Origin: Flagellimonas sp. S3867
GTDB taxonomy: Bacteria; Bacteroidota; Bacteroidia; Flavobacteriales; Flavobacteriaceae
Assembly: GCF_014698935.1 (NCBI RefSeq)
Contig: NZ_JACVMN010000002.1
Location: 248,001 to 312,000, forward strand
DNA length: 64,000 nt
Direction of reading: 5' to 3'
This document shows positions 44,353 through 54,070 of this stretch, in pieces (position 1 is the stretch's first letter; every line of letters starts with the position of its first letter). The position numbers and the translations under genes were made by a program. The notes under the pieces are model-generated. The model had not been told where the DNA came from. It did no database searches and was given only the letters and a program-made list of their open reading frames with translations.

Positions 44353-45047
44353 TAATCTCTCCCTCCAAAAACTTGGAAAGCCCAATAGACCAATGAGGCC
44401 AAAGCTCCCAATGCCGCCACCAAATAGGTTCTAGCAGCCCACTTTAAGGCATCTTCTGCTCCAGCATATTCTTCTTGGCTTACGACGTGTTTTTGCTTTA
44501 GCCATGCTAGTGCACGATTACTGGCATCATACTCCACGGGCAATGTGATAAAGCTAAAAACAGTTGCCAATCCCATCATGACCAATCCAGCGACTGCAAT
44601 ATAAAAGCCAAATCCAACTCCTGCCGCAGCACCCAGCATCAATCCTCCAAAAACAATCCATGTGGACATTCCTGAGGTAACACTCACAACAGGCACTAAT
44701 TTGGAACGCATGGTCAACCATTCATAGGCCTGCGCATGTTGTACAGCATGACCTACTTCGTGGGCAGCGACCGCAGCCGCTGATGCATTGCGTTGGCTAT
44801 ACACCCCTTCGCTAAGGTTAACGGTTTTATTTTTTGGATTGTAATGATCGGTAAGCATTCCTGGTGTAGATATCACCTTTACATCTCTAATCCCGTGGTC
44901 ATCCAACATCTTTTGGGCAATTTCGGCACCACTCATGCCATTGCGAAGATGTACTTTGGAGTAGTGCTTGAACTTGCTTTTTAATCTGCTGCTTACCAAC
45001 CAGCTGATCAGCGCGATTCCACCGATCAATATATAATATGTCATCAT
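44352..45047 (-). CDS. Zinc metallopeptidase, YugP-like membrane protein
   Basis: 231 residues; N-terminal membrane helix, catalytic HEVGH motif near residue 92 (AAHEVGHAVQHAQAYEWL), VEYDASNRALAWL supplying a possible third ligand, and three further hydrophobic segments. Matches the YugP/DUF2268-unrelated 'zinc metallopeptidase' family of Bacteria. Substrate unknown; inner membrane. Confidence 0.9.
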   Translation of the reverse strand: MMTYYILIGGIALISWLVSSRLKSKFKHYSKVHLRNGMSGAEIAQKMLDDHGIRDVKVISTPGMLTDHYNPKNKTVNLSEGVYSQRNASAAAVAAHEVGHAVQHAQAYEWLTMRSKLVPVVSVTSGMSTWIVFGGLMLGAAAGVGFGFYIAVAGLVMMGLATVFSFITLPVEYDASNRALAWLKQKHVVSQEEYAGAEDALKWAARTYLVAALGALASLVYWAFQVFGGRD

Positions 45048-45164
45048 AACTACTTCGTTTTAGTCTTATAAATATACCAACTATACCGCAAAAATCCGGC
45101 CATTGCTTACATACTGACAATTTGTACATAAAAGAAGTGAAGAACCCTTATAAATCGAATCAAC

Positions 45165-45419
45165 CTATTTGTACCTGAATTTTAGAACAAGCATAAACAG
45201 GACCAGCAACCCGGTTATCACATTGGCTAAAATTATGGCCAAACTCTCATATTGGATTCCATAATACAGCCAAAGGAATGTTCCCAACAAGAATACCAAA
45301 TACATGGTTAAGGAGATGTCCTTTGTTGATTTATCCTTCCATGTTTTATACACTTGGGGCACAAACGAACTTGTGGTTAACGTAGCGGCAATAAGTCCAA
45401 TAATCTCAAGGGTTTCCAT
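45165..45419 (-). CDS. SemiSWEET-type sugar transporter
   Basis: 84 residues from the ATG at 45417-45419 (METLEIIGL); a 12-residue upstream extension is not helical. A single three-helix MtN3 bundle with the PQ motif SFVPQVYKTW near residue 20 and a conserved WLYYGI. SemiSWEETs work as dimers moving sugars across the inner membrane. Confidence 0.92.
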   Translation of the reverse strand: METLEIIGLIAATLTTSSFVPQVYKTWKDKSTKDISLTMYLVFLLGTFLWLYYGIQYESLAIILANVITGLLVLFMLVLKFRYK

Positions 45420-45479
45420 GGTATTAAATTTAAGTGGTATTACTGAACTTGTCAAAATATTCCTATTTGCCGCAAAAAA

Positions 45480-45503
45480 CGCTTGGACAGGCTCATCGTG
45501 ACA
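45480..45503 (-). repeat. REP-like intergenic repeat, copy 3 (diverged)
   Basis: Minus strand reads ATGTCACGATGAGCCTGTCC followed by AAGCG, close to the GTCAnnCTGAGCCTGTnnAAGG pattern. Lies between the leuS stop and the SemiSWEET gene. Confidence 0.5.
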
Positions 45504-45514
45504 TAAAAATTACA

Positions 45515-48385
45515 TTACCCCACTATATTAACAATCTTGCCGGGCACCACAATTACTTTTTTGGGTGTGCGTCCCTTCAATTGTGCCTGTGTTTTTTCAT
45601 GGGCCATTACTGCGGCTTCAATGTCATTCTTGTCCATATCCAACGGAAGTTCAAGTTTGAATCTCATTTTTCCATTAAAGGAAATGGGATATTCCTTGCT
45701 GCTTTCCACCAAATATTTTTCTTCAAATTTTGGAAAAGATGCTTCTGAAATAGATTCGGAATGACCCAACTTTTCCCATAATTCCTCCGCAATATGTGGA
45801 GCGTATGGCGATATCACAATGGCCAAAGGTTCTAAAATAGCGTTGCTACTGCACTTTTGGGCGGTTAACTCATTCACACAGATCATAAAAGTGGACACTG
45901 AAGTGTTGAAGGAGAAATTCTCAATGTCTTCTTCCACTTTTTTGATGGTTTTGTGCAAGGCCTTCAAATTGTCAGCTGTTGGCTCACTATCATCTATGGA
46001 CGTGTAGAGTTTCCATAGTTTTTTAAGGAAGGAATACACCCCTGATATCCCAGCAGTGTTCCAAGGTTTGGACTGCTCCAACGGCCCTAGGAACATTTCA
46101 TACAAACGCAATGAATCGGCTCCATACTCCTCACAAATGGCATCGGGATTGACGACATTGAACCATCTTTTGGACATTTTCTCTATTTCACGTCCAACAA
46201 TGTATTTTCCATCTTCCAAAAGAAAATCCGCCTTTTCATACTCCGGCTGCCATTTTCTTAATCCCTCTATGTCAAGTTCATTTGATGGATTTACTAATGA
46301 CACATCCACATGCAATTCTTGAAATGCCAATGTTCCTTGTTCTAATTGCACAAAGTTTCTGATCTTTCTGACAACTTCTTCATCCATCTCATGAACAAAT
46401 TTATTCCGAAAGGTTTTGGAAACAAACTTGTCTTTAAAACCAAGTACTCTATATATTAATGCGCTCGTCCCAGTAATCATCCCTTGATTAATTAATTTTT
46501 TGGCAAACTCTTTTTTGGGAGCAATGCCCATGTCGAACAAAAACTTCTGCCAAAAACGGGAGTAGAGCAAATGGCCTGTGGCATGTTCACTTCCTCCAAT
46601 ATAAAGATCCACATCTTGCCAATAGTCAATCGCTTCTTGTGAGTAAATGGCTTCGCTATTCTGGGAATCCATATAGCGGTTAAAGTATTGGGAACTACCA
46701 GCCCAACCCGGCATGGTGTTCAATTCCAAAGGAAACACACTTGTGTGATCTATTTTTTCATTTTCCACCACAGCATTCGTTTCAGTATTCCAAGCCCAAA
46801 CTGTAGCATTTCCTAATGGCGGTTCTCCTGTTTCTGTGGGAAGGTACTTTTCCACCTCGGGCAATTCCAACGGTAAATGTTCGTCAGCTATCATTTGCGG
46901 CATTCCATCTACATAATAGACAGGAAATGGTTCGCCCCAATAGCGTTGACGGCTAAAAACGGCATCGCGAAGACGGTAATTGATTTTCCCTTCTCCTTGT
47001 CCAATTTTCTCTAACTCCTCAATAATCTTTTTTGTTGCCTCTTTATAAGAAAGGCCATTTAAAAAATCAGAATTGCCAATAATGGTTGTCGCCTTATCGG
47101 CAAATGCTTCCTCAGAAATATCCACTCCATCAAAAATGTTTGGAATTGGAATATTGAAGTGTTTCGCAAAATCATAATCACGTTGGTCTCCACAGGGAAC
47201 AGCCATCACGGCTCCGGTTCCATAGCTTGCCAAAACGTAGTCGCCAATCCAAATAGGAATAGGCTCTTTGGTAAATGGATGCTCTGCAAAACCGCCGGTA
47301 AACACTCCAGAAATAGTCTTTACATCCGCCATTCGGTCACGCTCGGAACGTTTGGCTGTCGCCTCCACATAGGCATCCACTACCTCTTTTTGCCCAGGAG
47401 TGGTAATTTTTGCCACAAGTTCATGCTCTGGGGCCAAAGTCATAAAGCTTACCCCAAAAATGGTATCGGGTCTAGTGGTGAAAACAGGAATGGTATCATT
47501 TGAATTCTGAACTTTGAATTCCACATGCGCTCCTTCGGAGCGACCAATCCAATTAGTTTGGGAGTCCTTTAAAGGTTGTGGCCAATCAATAGTGTCAAGT
47601 CCATCCAATAAGCGTTGTGCATAGGCAGTGATCCGCATCATCCATTGCGTCATTTTTTTTCGAATCACTGGATGTCCTCCTCGTTCCGAAACACCATTGA
47701 CCACCTCATCATTGGCCAAAACAGTGCCCAATGCAGGACACCAGTTCACTTCGGCATCTGCCAAATAGGTTAGCCTATATTTTAAAAGGACCTCTTGTTT
47801 GGTTTTATCGGAAAAGCTTGCCCATTTTTCTGCGGTAAATGCAGGTGTATCATCATCACAGAGGGCTTCTACATTTGTATTTCCTTCTTTTTCAAAAATG
47901 GAAATCAAATCGGTTATGTCCTCAGCTTTATCCGTTTTTTTATCATACCACGAATTGAACAACTGGATAAAGACCCATTGCGTCCATTTATAGTATTTCG
48001 GATCAGAGGTTCGAACTTCACGGCTCCAATCGAATGAAAATCCGAGCTGATCCATCTGCTCACGATATCTTTTAATATTTACCTCGGTGGTGATAGCTGG
48101 ATGCTGCCCTGTTTGGATAGCATATTGCTCCGCTGGCAATCCAAAGGAGTCATATCCCATGGGATGCAACACATTGAACCCCTTATGTCTTTTGTATCGG
48201 GCATAAATATCACTGGCGATATAACCCAAGGGATGTCCAACATGCAATCCAGCTCCTGAAGGGTAAGGAAACATATCCAATACATAATATTTTGGCTTGT
48301 CCGATTCATTATGAGCTTTAAATGTTTGGTTATCTGCCCAATACTTCTGCCATTTGGCCTCTATTTCCCTGAAATTGTAATTCAT
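45515..48385 (-). CDS. leuS: Leucyl-tRNA synthetase
   Basis: 956 residues. HVGH (YPSGAGLHVGHPLGY) near residue 45, an editing domain with TTRPDTIFGVSFM, and KMSKR near residue 738 (EIEKMSKRWFNVVNPD), where the usual fifth residue Ser is Arg. A large insert around residues 610-735 is typical for this phylum. An AAAGGAG Shine-Dalgarno-like site precedes the ATG, unusual for this window. Confidence 0.96.
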   Translation of the reverse strand: MNYNFREIEAKWQKYWADNQTFKAHNESDKPKYYVLDMFPYPSGAGLHVGHPLGYIASDIYARYKRHKGFNVLHPMGYDSFGLPAEQYAIQTGQHPAITTEVNIKRYREQMDQLGFSFDWSREVRTSDPKYYKWTQWVFIQLFNSWYDKKTDKAEDITDLISIFEKEGNTNVEALCDDDTPAFTAEKWASFSDKTKQEVLLKYRLTYLADAEVNWCPALGTVLANDEVVNGVSERGGHPVIRKKMTQWMMRITAYAQRLLDGLDTIDWPQPLKDSQTNWIGRSEGAHVEFKVQNSNDTIPVFTTRPDTIFGVSFMTLAPEHELVAKITTPGQKEVVDAYVEATAKRSERDRMADVKTISGVFTGGFAEHPFTKEPIPIWIGDYVLASYGTGAVMAVPCGDQRDYDFAKHFNIPIPNIFDGVDISEEAFADKATTIIGNSDFLNGLSYKEATKKIIEELEKIGQGEGKINYRLRDAVFSRQRYWGEPFPVYYVDGMPQMIADEHLPLELPEVEKYLPTETGEPPLGNATVWAWNTETNAVVENEKIDHTSVFPLELNTMPGWAGSSQYFNRYMDSQNSEAIYSQEAIDYWQDVDLYIGGSEHATGHLLYSRFWQKFLFDMGIAPKKEFAKKLINQGMITGTSALIYRVLGFKDKFVSKTFRNKFVHEMDEEVVRKIRNFVQLEQGTLAFQELHVDVSLVNPSNELDIEGLRKWQPEYEKADFLLEDGKYIVGREIEKMSKRWFNVVNPDAICEEYGADSLRLYEMFLGPLEQSKPWNTAGISGVYSFLKKLWKLYTSIDDSEPTADNLKALHKTIKKVEEDIENFSFNTSVSTFMICVNELTAQKCSSNAILEPLAIVISPYAPHIAEELWEKLGHSESISEASFPKFEEKYLVESSKEYPISFNGKMRFKLELPLDMDKNDIEAAVMAHEKTQAQLKGRTPKKVIVVPGKIVNIVG

Positions 48386-48410
48386 TTTATATCTTACTCC
48401 TTTGATTTGG

Positions 48411-48418
48411 CAAAAATA
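48411..48418 (-). promoter_or_regulatory. -7 element of the leuS promoter
   Basis: Minus strand TATTTTTG, an exact TAnnTTTG, 25 bases before the leuS ATG. The -33 position has no clean TTG at the usual spacing. Confidence 0.55.
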
Positions 48419-48484
48419 GGTTTAATCACGCAAAGCGAAAAAGATAAAATGCGTTGTCCTATAAAGCCATAAAGAAGCCATCCA

Positions 48485-50356
48485 TTGCGAAAAATAACCC
48501 CGATACTCTCAATATTATTTTTTTGCTTCATCGTGTTTAACATCGATGCGCAATTGGGGTTTTGCAGCGGTAATTCAGGCGACCCCATTTTTATGGAAAC
48601 TTTTGGGGCCGGCACAACTAACGGACCTGCACTTCCTTCAGGAGCAACCTCATATACTTATGTAAATGGGCAGCCTATTGATGGAAGCTATACCATTTCG
48701 AGTACGACAACCTATTTTGATTGGTTTGACACCAATGATCATACCCCAGGAGACACGGAAGGGAAAGTATTTATTGTAAATGCCAGTTTTACCGCTGGTG
48801 AATTTTTCCGCAGAACGATCAGTGGACTTTGTGAAAATACCTCTTATGAATTTTCATCGTGGTTGATGAACCTACATCCCAAATCAGGCTGTAACGGCAA
48901 TGGTATTCCTGTGAATGTCAAATTCCAGATTTGGGACAATACGGATACCAATTTATTGGCAACTGGTGATACGGGAAGTATTTTTGACAAGACCTCACCG
49001 GTTTGGGAACAATATGCATTGGTTTTCCAGACCTTGCCAGGTCAGACGTCTGTTATTTTAAAAATGATTAACAATGGAGCCGGCGGTTGTGGCAATGATC
49101 TCGCAATTGATGATATTGTTTTCAAAGCTTGCGGTGATCGAATTACTTTAACGGATGCCGCAAATAACACCAACATCCTCGGTGTATGTCAAGAAAATGC
49201 CCCGACCACCGTTGAGCTGACTGCAAATCCGGATTTTTCTGTTTATAGCACCCATGCCTATCAATGGCAAGAAAGCACTGATGGGGTCAACTGGAATGAT
49301 CTCGTTGGAGAAACCAGCCAAACTTATACCTCTCCATTAATTTTTGGCACCACAAGATATCGGGTTAAGGTTGCGGAGGACCCGGTCAATCTTTCCAACT
49401 CAAAATGCAATACCGTATCCGATGTTTTTCAGGTTATTATTGAAGGTAAGCCGGTCGCCCCGATTTCTTTGGGCGATGTTTCCCGTTGTGTCGATACTAT
49501 GGGAGGGGTATCTGTTTCCACTCCAGATGGTATAACTGCGGATTGGTATGATGCACCAACAGGCGGAAACCTATTGGAGGCTGGCACTCGGTTCTATTCC
49601 ACAGCCATAAGCGGAACCTATTATGCAGAAGCAGTGACAGAAATTGCCGGTTGCTTTTCTGATTCAAGAACCGCCGTATCAATTGTTTTCAATGACCTGC
49701 CCGTTTTGAAAGATGAAAATCTGATTCTATGTCAAGGCGAAACCTTGGTTTTGTCTGCCGATTTCCTCAATGCCACTTATTTTTGGAGTACCGCAGCGAA
49801 TACACGCGAAATAACCGTGGACAAGCCTGGAACTTATACGGTACGTGTAACCGATTTGAATGGATGCAGTGCCACAAAAACAATAGAAGTAATCCAGATA
49901 GACAAGCCTATAGTGGATAGTGTGGTTTCCAATCATAGAGATTTAACCATAGTAACCCAGAATATGGGTGATTTTGTGTATTCGCTCAATGGGTTTAATT
50001 ATCAGGACAGTCCGAATTTTGAAAACCTTGAAGGTGGTACATATACCGCATTTGTCAAGGAAAAGAATTATTGTGGTGCGGTCCAATTTCCTTTTGTCCA
50101 TTTAGTTCTGCCTCGATTTTTCACCCCTAACGGTGATGGGTTCAATGACAGTTTTAAACTTGAAGGCATCCAGGCATTTGAGGATTTTGAAATCAGTATT
50201 TTTGATAGAACTTCAAGACTCATTGCCCAATCTACAAGTAAAGATTACTCATGGGATGGTACTTACAACAATAAACCTTTACCGGCATCTGACTATTGGT
50301 ACACGGTAAAGATTGGCAACAATTTGTTTAAAGGCCATTTTGCTTTAAAAAGGTAA
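48485..50356 (+). CDS. T9SS type B secreted protein (gliding-motility-associated C-terminal domain)
   Basis: 623 residues. The frame has a stop at 48470 and no ATG before residue 36, so the TTG at 48485 is taken as start; it gives a complete signal peptide (RKITPILSILFFCFIVFNIDA). Residues 25-215 form a carbohydrate-binding-like beta-sandwich (TSYEFSSWLMNLHPKSGCNG, AIDDIVFKACG); then come Ig-like/PKD-like modules rich in Asp and Thr, and from about 540 the type B sorting domain (FFTPNGDGFNDSFKLEG, DYWYTVKIGN, ending HFALKR). Secreted by T9SS and probably surface-attached; an adhesin is likely. Confidence 0.88.
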   Translation: MRKITPILSILFFCFIVFNIDAQLGFCSGNSGDPIFMETFGAGTTNGPALPSGATSYTYVNGQPIDGSYTISSTTTYFDWFDTNDHTPGDTEGKVFIVNASFTAGEFFRRTISGLCENTSYEFSSWLMNLHPKSGCNGNGIPVNVKFQIWDNTDTNLLATGDTGSIFDKTSPVWEQYALVFQTLPGQTSVILKMINNGAGGCGNDLAIDDIVFKACGDRITLTDAANNTNILGVCQENAPTTVELTANPDFSVYSTHAYQWQESTDGVNWNDLVGETSQTYTSPLIFGTTRYRVKVAEDPVNLSNSKCNTVSDVFQVIIEGKPVAPISLGDVSRCVDTMGGVSVSTPDGITADWYDAPTGGNLLEAGTRFYSTAISGTYYAEAVTEIAGCFSDSRTAVSIVFNDLPVLKDENLILCQGETLVLSADFLNATYFWSTAANTREITVDKPGTYTVRVTDLNGCSATKTIEVIQIDKPIVDSVVSNHRDLTIVTQNMGDFVYSLNGFNYQDSPNFENLEGGTYTAFVKEKNYCGAVQFPFVHLVLPRFFTPNGDGFNDSFKLEGIQAFEDFEISIFDRTSRLIAQSTSKDYSWDGTYNNKPLPASDYWYTVKIGNNLFKGHFALKR

Positions 50357-50363
50357 TCCTTAT

Positions 50364-51230
50364 CTATTGTATCATCAATAATTTAGCACTATACAATACC
50401 CATATCATTGTCAGAATGGCTGATGCATTAATGGCATATCCAAAAAAGACCATCTGTTCGTTAGTATAGGGTCTGTCTTTGAAAATAAAAAAGATATCTA
50501 ATATCAACCAAACGGAGAAAAGCATTAAAAAGGAAGCCAAAACCCAATCACCAAACCAGTATAGGAGTAAATATGATTCGACCACCAATAACAAAAGCAT
50601 TAAGATTTTACTCTTTTTTCTTCCCAAAAGGACAGCAGTAGTTGTTTTTCCAGCTTGCTCATCAGGCTCGATGTCCATAATCTCACCAGCGATGTGAGCT
50701 TGAAAAGCAAATAAGCCTAAATAAATTACTGTTTGCCATGGAAGCTTAGGTAAGCCGTTCAACTGAATGCAAAAAAAGACGGTAAGTACATATCCCGATT
50801 GAATCAAAATTTCAAATGGAGGTCTTTCCTTTAACCGAAACGGTTCAAAATTATAGATAATATTAACGAATACCATTAGAACTAACAGTAACAACATTTT
50901 AATGCCGGAAAGCAAAGTGAAAACAATAAAAAAAGGCAAAATCACCAAAGCAATACGTCTCAGTATAGGTTTCAATTGTTCCTTCCTTGCTTTCGCTCCA
51001 AAAAGATAATTTCCCTTTCTACTATTAATTGCATCAGCTTCAAAATCATTATAATCATTCAATCCGTAAACAAGATAATTCAAAGGAAAGGTGACAAAAA
51101 ATAATCCTAACCAAAATGGAAATGTGTTCAGAAAGCCTTCTTCGTTTCCAAATGGAACGAGATAAATCCAAATGGTTGGAAACCATAAGCCCGGCCTCGA
51201 AATTTTCAAATCAAATAAAAGTCTCTTCAT
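50364..51230 (-). CDS. UbiA-family prenyltransferase
   Basis: 288 residues from the ATG at 51228-51230 (MKRLLFDLKISRPGLW). Two prenyl-diphosphate/Mg motifs: NDYNDFEAD near residue 66 and DIEPDEQAGKTTTA near residue 185, with about eight membrane helices. UbiA proteins attach prenyl chains to aromatic or other acceptors (quinones, heme O, carotenoid-type lipids); the acceptor is not evident. Converges with the T9SS gene, 7 bases apart. Confidence 0.88.
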   Translation of the reverse strand: MKRLLFDLKISRPGLWFPTIWIYLVPFGNEEGFLNTFPFWLGLFFVTFPLNYLVYGLNDYNDFEADAINSRKGNYLFGAKARKEQLKPILRRIALVILPFFIVFTLLSGIKMLLLLVLMVFVNIIYNFEPFRLKERPPFEILIQSGYVLTVFFCIQLNGLPKLPWQTVIYLGLFAFQAHIAGEIMDIEPDEQAGKTTTAVLLGRKKSKILMLLLLVVESYLLLYWFGDWVLASFLMLFSVWLILDIFFIFKDRPYTNEQMVFFGYAINASAILTMIWVLYSAKLLMIQ

Positions 51231-51306
51231 ACTGTTAAACCACAAAAATAAGTTTATCACAATGATTAGGATTTACTTTTCTATTTTTACATACTGAATT
51301 TTACGT

Positions 51307-52185
51307 ATGGCCCAATATATTGAACGATACCAACGCAGAAGGCTGATCTCCTCATATTTTTCGGTAGTGCTAAGTATTGCCCTTGTACTTTTTTTATTGG
51401 GAGTTTTGGGACTTTTGGTATTGAACACCAAAAAATTGGCGGATCATTTTAAGGAACAAATCACCGTTTCGGTCTTTTTAAAGGACAATGCCAAGCCTGT
51501 TGAGATAGAACAATTGCAAAAAAGTTTGGCCATGGCCGATTATACCAAATCAGCCAATTTTGTTTCAAAAGAAGATGCCGCAGAACAGTATAGTGAGGAC
51601 ATTGGTGAGAATTTCATTGAATTTTTGGGATATAACCCCCTTAAAAATTCGATCGATGTCAACTTGAAGGCCGATTATGTCTCCACAACACAGATTGCGG
51701 AGATTGCAGATGAGCTTGCTTCCAAAACATATGTGGATGAGGTGAGTTACGACAAGCCCTTAATTTCTTTGCTCAATGATAATGTCAAGAAAATTAGTCT
51801 CTGGATTTTAATCGCAAGTGCAATTTTCACATTTATAGCCGTGTTGCTGATCAATAGCTCCATAAGACTTTCCATTTACTCCAAACGATTCATTATCAAG
51901 ACTATGCAAATGGTTGGGGCCACCAAAACATTTATTAGAAAACCTTTTGTGTGGACCAATATTAAACTGGGAATACTCGGGTCATTAATCGCATTGGTCG
52001 CATTGGCAATTGTACTTTACTATGTAAATACCAATTTTCCGGAGCTGGCTATATTTCAAGATGTAGTTGTTCTTATTACGTTATTTGCCGGGATTTTTGG
52101 ACTCGGAGTGCTAATTTCATGGTTGAGCACCCATATTGCCACCCAACGTTTTTTGAATTTAAGGACAGACGATCTTTATTATTAA
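51307..52185 (+). CDS. ftsX: Cell-division ABC permease FtsX
   Basis: 292 residues, four membrane helices, with the extracellular domain between helix 1 and 2 and the FtsX hallmark IYSKRFIIKTMQMVGATKTFIRKPF. Works with FtsE to activate septal peptidoglycan hydrolases. ftsE is not in the window. First gene of ftsX-DUF3098-uppP-truB, with gaps of 2-40 bases. Confidence 0.92.
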   Translation: MAQYIERYQRRRLISSYFSVVLSIALVLFLLGVLGLLVLNTKKLADHFKEQITVSVFLKDNAKPVEIEQLQKSLAMADYTKSANFVSKEDAAEQYSEDIGENFIEFLGYNPLKNSIDVNLKADYVSTTQIAEIADELASKTYVDEVSYDKPLISLLNDNVKKISLWILIASAIFTFIAVLLINSSIRLSIYSKRFIIKTMQMVGATKTFIRKPFVWTNIKLGILGSLIALVALAIVLYYVNTNFPELAIFQDVVVLITLFAGIFGLGVLISWLSTHIATQRFLNLRTDDLYY

Positions 52186-52194
52186 CTTTACAAT

Positions 52195-52458
52195 ATGAGC
52201 AAGAAAAATAAGAATGTTCAAAAGCCAACCAAAGAGTTTGTTTTTCAAAAGAAAAACTACATCTTTCTTTTTATTGGCCTTGGATTGATTGCCCTAGGGT
52301 TTATTTTGATGAGCGGTGGCGGAAGTGATGACCCCAACGTCTTTAATCCGGATATATACAATTTTAGAAGAATCCGCTTGGCACCTACTTTAGTGCTGAT
52401 CGGACTTGGCATTCAGGTATATGCCATATTGTTGAACCCTAACAAAAACAAAAAATAA
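52195..52458 (+). CDS. DUF3098 small membrane protein
   Basis: 87 residues, two membrane helices (IFLFIGLGLIALGFILM; RLAPTLVLIGLGIQVYAILL) and a basic tail. Matches DUF3098, a Bacteroidota protein found between ftsX and uppP. Function unknown. Ends 2 bases before uppP. Confidence 0.9.
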   Translation: MSKKNKNVQKPTKEFVFQKKNYIFLFIGLGLIALGFILMSGGGSDDPNVFNPDIYNFRRIRLAPTLVLIGLGIQVYAILLNPNKNKK

Positions 52459-52460
52459 TT

Positions 52461-53255
52461 TTGGACATTATTGACGCCATCATCCTTGGTATTATCCAAG
52501 GACTTACTGAATTTTTACCGGTATCATCAAGTGGACATTTAGAATTGGGGAAAGCCATTTTGGGTGCAGATTCCCTTCCAGAAGAGAGTCTTTTGTTCAC
52601 TGTTGTTTTGCATTTTGCTACAGCTTTAAGCACTATTGTTGTTTTCCGAAAAGATGTTTGGGATATTTTCAAAGGGTTATTCCAATTCAAATGGAATGAG
52701 CAGACCCAATTTTCGCTCAAAATTATCATTTCCATGATTCCCGCAGCGCTGGTAGGTTTCTTTTTAGAGGATTTTTTGGAAGTGTTTTTTGATGGAGCCA
52801 TTATCATTGTGGGCATAATGCTTCTTATTACCGGATTCCTTTTATACTTGGCCGATTTGGCCAAAACCACCGACAAAGGAGTGTCATACCGAAGTGCATT
52901 TGTTATTGGTATGGCGCAAGCTGTGGCCATATTACCTGGTATATCACGAAGTGGAGCCACCATATCCGCTGCCGTATTATTGGGGGTGGACAAATCCAAA
53001 TCCGCTAGATTTTCTTTTTTAATGGTAGTTCCCTTGATTATCGGCAAAGTGGCCAAAGATCTTTTGGGAGGTGATATTAATTTTGTCGGTGACCAAGCCG
53101 TTGCCATGGGAGTCGGTTTTGCTGCTGCTTTTATTGCTGGACTTGCCGCTTGTACCTGGATGATCAAATTAGTACGCCAAAGCAAACTCACCTATTTTGC
53201 CATTTATTGCGTAATTGTAGGTCTTATTGCCATTGCTTGGAGCATTTGGGGGTAA
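52461..53255 (+). CDS. uppP: Undecaprenyl-diphosphatase UppP/BacA
   Basis: 264 residues. GLTEFLPVSSSGHLELGK near residue 15 and ILPGISRSGATISAA near 160 are the two active-site blocks of BacA-type enzymes, which recycle undecaprenyl pyrophosphate for cell-wall synthesis. No ATG exists at the expected place; TTG at 52461, 2 bases after the DUF3098 stop, is the start, suggesting translational coupling. Confidence 0.95.
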   Translation: MDIIDAIILGIIQGLTEFLPVSSSGHLELGKAILGADSLPEESLLFTVVLHFATALSTIVVFRKDVWDIFKGLFQFKWNEQTQFSLKIIISMIPAALVGFFLEDFLEVFFDGAIIIVGIMLLITGFLLYLADLAKTTDKGVSYRSAFVIGMAQAVAILPGISRSGATISAAVLLGVDKSKSARFSFLMVVPLIIGKVAKDLLGGDINFVGDQAVAMGVGFAAAFIAGLAACTWMIKLVRQSKLTYFAIYCVIVGLIAIAWSIWG

Positions 53256-53294
53256 TCTTAACTTAGTACCTTTACCTCAAAACCTACTGAATTT

Positions 53295-53981
53295 TTGAAA
53301 ACCAAAGACGATTTTTTAAACGGACAGATCTTGTTGATCGATAAGCCTTTGGAGTGGTCCTCTTTTCAGGCTGTAAACGCACTAAAATGGGCTATCCGAA
53401 GAAAGTTTAACATCAAAAAAATAAAAATTGGTCATGCGGGTACGTTAGATCCGTTGGCTACTGGTCTTTTGATTATCTGCACAGGAAAATTCACCAAGAA
53501 AATTCCAGAACTTCAAGGACAGGTCAAAGAATATACCGGAACTTTTACATTGGGAGCTACAACTCCTTCCTATGATCTTGAAACGGAAGTGGACCATTCA
53601 TTTCCTGTAAAACACATAACCGAGGAACTTATCAAAGCCACAACCGAACAGTTTTTGGGAGAAATTGAACAGGTCCCTCCCATTTTCTCAGCCCTAAAAA
53701 AAGATGGTAAACGCATGTACGAATTGGCACGCGAGGGAAAAAAAATTGAGATAAAATCCAGAATTGTTCAAATATTTGAGTTTGAAATTACCCAAATAAA
53801 CATGCCAAAAATCGATTTTAGGGTCGTCTGTAGCAAAGGCACCTATATTCGTTCATTGGCCCATGATTTTGGCCAAGCCCTACAATCCGGAGCACATTTA
53901 TCGGCCCTCAGAAGAACCAAAATAGGCGATTTCAACGTAATTAATGCTGTAAGTCCACTTGCTTTCAAGGAAAATTTGTAG
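53295..53981 (+). CDS. truB: tRNA pseudouridine-55 synthase
   Basis: 228 residues. GHAGTLDPLATGLL holds the catalytic Asp; LIDKPLEWSSFQAVN, GEIEQVPPIFSALKKDGKRMYELAREG and KGTYIRSLAHDFG are family blocks. Makes pseudouridine 55 in tRNA. Starts at TTG (53295), as no ATG precedes the conserved KTKDDFLNGQ. The C-terminal PUA domain of proteobacterial TruB is absent. Confidence 0.95.
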   Translation: MKTKDDFLNGQILLIDKPLEWSSFQAVNALKWAIRRKFNIKKIKIGHAGTLDPLATGLLIICTGKFTKKIPELQGQVKEYTGTFTLGATTPSYDLETEVDHSFPVKHITEELIKATTEQFLGEIEQVPPIFSALKKDGKRMYELAREGKKIEIKSRIVQIFEFEITQINMPKIDFRVVCSKGTYIRSLAHDFGQALQSGAHLSALRRTKIGDFNVINAVSPLAFKENL

Positions 53982-54070
53982 TCTAGGTAAGACCAATTAT
54001 CCTTTAGATGGTGATTTGGACATCTGAATTGAGTAAAATATTTTTATAAAAAATCGGTTATAATAGGACC

